Source: Amycolatopsis alba DSM 44262 (GTDB taxonomy: Bacteria > Actinomycetota > Actinomycetes > Mycobacteriales > Pseudonocardiaceae). From it: a DNA stretch of 64,000 bases. A program made the position numbers and the translations under genes. Within the stretch, counting starts at the first letter, position 1, and every line of letters begins with the position of its first letter. The stretch covers positions 5,385,602 to 5,449,601 of the forward strand of contig NZ_KB913032.1 of assembly GCF_000384215.1 (NCBI RefSeq). The letters run 5' to 3'. Positions 61,505 through 64,000 of this stretch are shown one piece after another. The notes beneath the pieces were generated by a model. That model was not told where the DNA came from. It did not search any database and saw nothing but the letters and a program-made list of their open reading frames with translations.

Positions 61505-61765
61505 TCAGTGGGCCGTCCTTTCCAGCTGGCGGTTGATGGTGCGCAGGGCTTCGGCCGGAGTGCGCATGTCGAGGGCGACGTCGTCGGAGATCGTGACCCC
61601 GTAGCGGCGCTGGAGCTGACCCGCCAGCTCCAAAATGGCCAGTGAGTCGTAACCGAGTTCGGCGAACTCGACGTCGTGGATGTCGGCGTCCAGATCGACT
61701 CCTTCGTCGACCCCGACGCTGCTGCGCAGGATTTCGCGCAGGTCTTCGATGGTGAGCTGGTTCAT
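61505..61765 (-). CDS. Acyl carrier protein of type II PKS
   Basis: Protein of 86 aa with the phosphopantetheine site GYDSLA (S41), typical of polyketide ACPs. It overlaps the KS-beta gene by four bases. Carries the growing polyketide chain between KS-alpha/KS-beta and the cyclases. Confidence 0.95.
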   Translation of the reverse strand: MNQLTIEDLREILRSSVGVDEGVDLDADIHDVEFAELGYDSLAILELAGQLQRRYGVTISDDVALDMRTPAEALRTINRQLERTAH

Positions 61766-63024
61766 CGATGGGCTCCCTGGTTGGTTCCGTCGGGTTCGGT
61801 CTTCCGGAGGACGAGGGCCGAGGTGAAGCCGCCGTAGCCGCGTGCGAGCACCAGCGCGCTGGTCAGTGCCGCCTCCCTCGGGGCCGAGCGCACCAGGTCG
61901 ATGTCGCAGCCGGGAGCCAGCCGGGTGGTGCCGGCGGTATGCGGGATGACGCCGTCGCGCAGCGCCAGCAGCGCGGTCGCCACGTCCAGCGCGGCCCCGC
62001 CGCCGTAGAGCCGCCCGACCAGCGTCTTCGGCGCGGTGACCGGGACCGCGCGGGCGCCGAACACCTCGGTGATCGCCCGCGCCTCCAGCAGATCGTCGGC
62101 CGGTGAGCCCGCCGCGTCCGCGAAGACGACGTCGACGTCGCCCGGTCCGAGACCGGCGTCGGCGAGCGCGGCGCGGATCACCCTGGCGAGCGCGGGCGGC
62201 CTCGGCGATCCCGGTCGCGGGTCCATTCCCGCCGCGTAGCCCGCCACCTCGCCGTAGGAGTGCGCGGCCCCGCGTTCGCGGTGGGCGCGGTTGCCCTCGA
62301 CGATGAGGATCGCGCCGCCTTCACCCGGCAGGTAGCCCGAAGCCGCCTCGTCGAACGGCAGATAGGCGCGGCGCGGGTCGGGCTCGGTGGACAGCCTGCC
62401 GTTGCTCAGCTGGGCGACCAGGGAGTACGGGCACAACGGTGCGTCGGTACCGCCCGCGACCACCACTTTGGTGTCCCCGGCGGTGAATTTCCTGGCATGG
62501 CCGAGGGTGTCGAGCCCGCCCGCCTGTTCGGCGCAGATCACCCCGCAGGCGCCCCGCATGCCGTGCCGGATCGCGAGCTGCCCGGTCGTGGCCGCGTAGA
62601 ACCACGCGATGGACTGGTAGGCGCTGATCCGCGGGCCGTTCTGCCACAGGCTCGCCATCTCGCGCTGGCCGAACTCGACCCCGCCGGACGAACTGGACGT
62701 CAGCACGGCCATCTCGAACTCGGGGACGGTGGCCGGGTCGAGCGCCGCGTCGGCCAGCGCCTCGTGGCTGGCCACCAGCCCGGTCTGCGTCCAGAGGTCG
62801 GTTTCCACCAGCAACCGGCCCGGCAGGTGATCCTCGGCGGCGAACCCGCGGAGCCGTCCCGCGTGCCGGACCGGATAACTCGCGGGATCGAAGCGGTCGA
62901 TGTAGCCGATGCCGGAGCGGCCGTCGAGGGTGGCCCGCCAATGCTCCGCCGTCCCGATCCCGGTCGGTGCCACCACGCCGATCCCCGTGACGACCGGTCG
63001 ATCGGCACCAGCCGAATCGGTCAT
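61762..63024 (-). CDS. KS-beta (chain-length factor) of type II PKS
   Basis: Protein of 420 aa with the ketosynthase fold (VVTGIGVVAPTGIG, GGTDAPLCPYSL, GEGGAILIVEG). The active-site Cys is replaced by Gln (CAEQAGGLD, Q167), the signature of chain-length factors. It sets the number of malonyl units together with KS-alpha. KS-alpha normally sits directly upstream and coupled, but here the upstream neighbour is a DUF1772 gene, 83 bases away. The start at 63024 is chosen by homology to the family; a SARP-type site is 58 bases upstream. Confidence 0.93.
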   Translation of the reverse strand: MTDSAGADRPVVTGIGVVAPTGIGTAEHWRATLDGRSGIGYIDRFDPASYPVRHAGRLRGFAAEDHLPGRLLVETDLWTQTGLVASHEALADAALDPATVPEFEMAVLTSSSSGGVEFGQREMASLWQNGPRISAYQSIAWFYAATTGQLAIRHGMRGACGVICAEQAGGLDTLGHARKFTAGDTKVVVAGGTDAPLCPYSLVAQLSNGRLSTEPDPRRAYLPFDEAASGYLPGEGGAILIVEGNRAHRERGAAHSYGEVAGYAAGMDPRPGSPRPPALARVIRAALADAGLGPGDVDVVFADAAGSPADDLLEARAITEVFGARAVPVTAPKTLVGRLYGGGAALDVATALLALRDGVIPHTAGTTRLAPGCDIDLVRSAPREAALTSALVLARGYGGFTSALVLRKTEPDGTNQGAHR

Positions 63025-63081
63025 GATCCCCACCTTTCGTTCTGCCTGGGTTCCGATCTTCAGCGCGGTCACTGAAGTGGT

Positions 63082-63099
63082 TCTCGAACGGTGCTCGAC
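63082..63099 (-). promoter_or_regulatory. SARP-type direct repeat before KS-beta operon
   Basis: On the minus strand GTCGAGC (63099-63093) and TTCGAGA (63088-63082) start 11 bases apart with an ACCG spacer, almost identical to the amidotransferase site at 44136-44153. It lies 58 bases before the KS-beta start and would drive the operon down to 57757. Confidence 0.65.
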
Positions 63100-63107
63100 A
63101 GGTCCGC

Positions 63108-63566
63108 TCAGGCCAGCGCGGCCGTGTTCAGCCCGGCGGCGAGCACGGCGATCCCGGTGCGGACCAGATGCCAGCGGCGCCACAGCGGCCGCGGATCGGC
63201 CCAGCCGTCGGGGATCTCCGCCGGGTCGAGCCGTTTGACCACCCGGTTGATCGGCACGTTGCAGAAATGCGAGACCACCGACACCGCGGTCAAGGCGATC
63301 GCGCCCGCCCCGAAGAGCCAGGCCCGGTCCGGTACGAGAAAGGCGAGCACGACGTCGAGCACCGTCGACCCGAGCACGAGCACCGGCATCGTCGGATCCC
63401 ACCGCTTGCCGATCAGCTGATGGCTGTAGACGTACTGGGATGGCGGCATCGCGAACAGCGCGGGCAGCACGGCGAGCGCGACGGCGAACAGCACCCCGGC
63501 GATCGCGCCGCTGGTCACCGTCACCGTGCCTGCCAGCCAGCGTTCCCACGTCGGCACGGTCGTCAC
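63108..63566 (-). CDS. DUF1772 membrane protein
   Basis: Protein of 152 aa starting at GTG, with four hydrophobic segments and the conserved FCNVPINRVVKRLDP and W-H-L-V-R pattern of its paralogue at 60562-61032. Coupled to the dehydrogenase by a GTGA overlap. Probably an oxygenase component acting on the polyphenol. The SARP site for KS-beta lies right after its stop codon. Confidence 0.8.
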   Translation of the reverse strand: MTTVPTWERWLAGTVTVTSGAIAGVLFAVALAVLPALFAMPPSQYVYSHQLIGKRWDPTMPVLVLGSTVLDVVLAFLVPDRAWLFGAGAIALTAVSVVSHFCNVPINRVVKRLDPAEIPDGWADPRPLWRRWHLVRTGIAVLAAGLNTAALA

Positions 63567-64000
63567 CGCGAAGGCGGGGTGTCGCCGTGGAATCCTTCGG
63601 CGATCACGGCCGCGTCGTCGTCGCCGAAGCCGGCGTCGACCACCGTGCCGTACCGGTCCGCGGCCGCGACGGTGACCGGCATGGGCACTCCGCGCTTTGC
63701 CGCGTCCTCGCAGCCGAGCCGGAGGTCCTTGTGCATCAGCACGCTGCGGAAGGCCGCCGGCTTGTAGTCGCGTTCCCGCATGAAGCGCGCGCGGAACCCC
63801 AGGACCGGCGAATACCAGCCGCTGGCCGAGAAGACGTCCAGCATCAGCGTGCGGTCGATCCCGGCGGATTCGGCGAACTCCAGTGCTTCGGCCAGTCCCG
63901 CCGTCTGCACGCCGAGAAGGAGGTTGAAGGCGAGTTTGAGGGTGCTCGCGCGGCCGGTCTCGCCGAGCCAGCTCACCTGCTGGCCGAGCGCGTCGAACAC
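63563..64000 (-). CDS. 3-hydroxyisobutyrate/6PG-type dehydrogenase, partial
   Basis: Only the C-terminal ~145 residues are present; the gene continues past the right edge. The helical domain has the family lysine and Asn (ASTLKLAFNLLLG) and FRSVLMHKDLRLGCEDA, matching NAD-dependent beta-hydroxyacid dehydrogenases. In this cluster it may reduce a small precursor or an imine-like group. The N-terminal NAD site cannot be seen. Confidence 0.8.
   Translation of the reverse strand: MFDALGQQVSWLGETGRASTLKLAFNLLLGVQTAGLAEALEFAESAGIDRTLMLDVFSASGWYSPVLGFRARFMRERDYKPAAFRSVLMHKDLRLGCEDAAKRGVPMPVTVAAADRYGTVVDAGFGDDDAAVIAEGFHGDTPPSR

Noticed and set aside
1..64000. tRNA, rRNA, integrase or transposase genes
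   Set aside because: None recognised by eye; a covariance-model tRNA search would be needed to exclude a tRNA fully.

Overview
The window is high-GC actinomycete DNA. Gene style, secreted and lipoprotein types and large SARP/STAND regulators suggest an Amycolatopsis-like member of the Pseudonocardiales; this is inferred from the sequence and not confirmed by any search. It falls into two parts.

Part 1 (about 1-19950) is mixed chromosomal or accessory DNA. It holds a PhyH dioxygenase with an EamA exporter; a three-gene WXG-like/NlpC-P60 secretion locus; a lipoprotein and a secreted cutinase-like hydrolase; a sigma factor fused to a GAF sensor; a PadR/DHA2 efflux pair; an AfsR-type SARP-NB-ARC-TPR regulator broken by one missing base; a lower-GC three-gene unit (84-aa protein, DUF6879-like protein, NB-ARC-TPR protein); and a TetR gene facing Part 2.

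Part 2 (about 20000 to the right edge) is most of a type II polyketide gene cluster. An acetyl-CoA carboxylase set (fused AccD-AccA, BCCP, biotin carboxylase) supplies malonyl-CoA. At the right end an operon read leftward carries a KS-beta (chain-length factor), ACP, SRPBCC cyclase, ketoreductase, two small antibiotic-biosynthesis-type (ABM) monooxygenases, two DUF1772 proteins and a flavin monooxygenase. The middle carries two more flavin enzymes (one internally shortened), two P450s and a [3Fe-4S] ferredoxin, two further SDR ketoreductases, two O-methyltransferases, an F420-type oxidoreductase, an asparagine-synthase amidotransferase, a HisC-like PLP enzyme, two MFS pumps and two secreted beta-helix proteins. 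Deoxysugar genes (2,3-dehydratase, 3-ketoreductase, PMP/Fe-S 3-dehydratase, two 4-ketoreductases, FkbM methyltransferase) and three glycosyltransferases point to 2,6-dideoxy- and 2,3,6-trideoxyhexoses, one probably O-methylated. KS-alpha and the first two dTDP-sugar enzymes are absent and presumably lie beyond the window. The best fit is a glycosylated, nitrogen-containing, highly oxidised pentangular or xanthone polyketide. Kigamicin, an Amycolatopsis product, is the closest match I can recall, and I offer it as a hypothesis.

Regulation: a SARP gene sits inside the cluster. Paired 7-base direct repeats at an 11-base period (consensus near TTC[C/G]AGC) occur 54-86 bases upstream of six operon starts, with a weaker pair before the carboxylase operon. 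This looks like a cluster-wide SARP regulon. Small non-coding repeats (a ~109-base element with 20-base terminal inverted repeats, and an array of long hairpins) lie at 19990-20099, 34690-35168 and 53592-53880. They divide the cluster into blocks.
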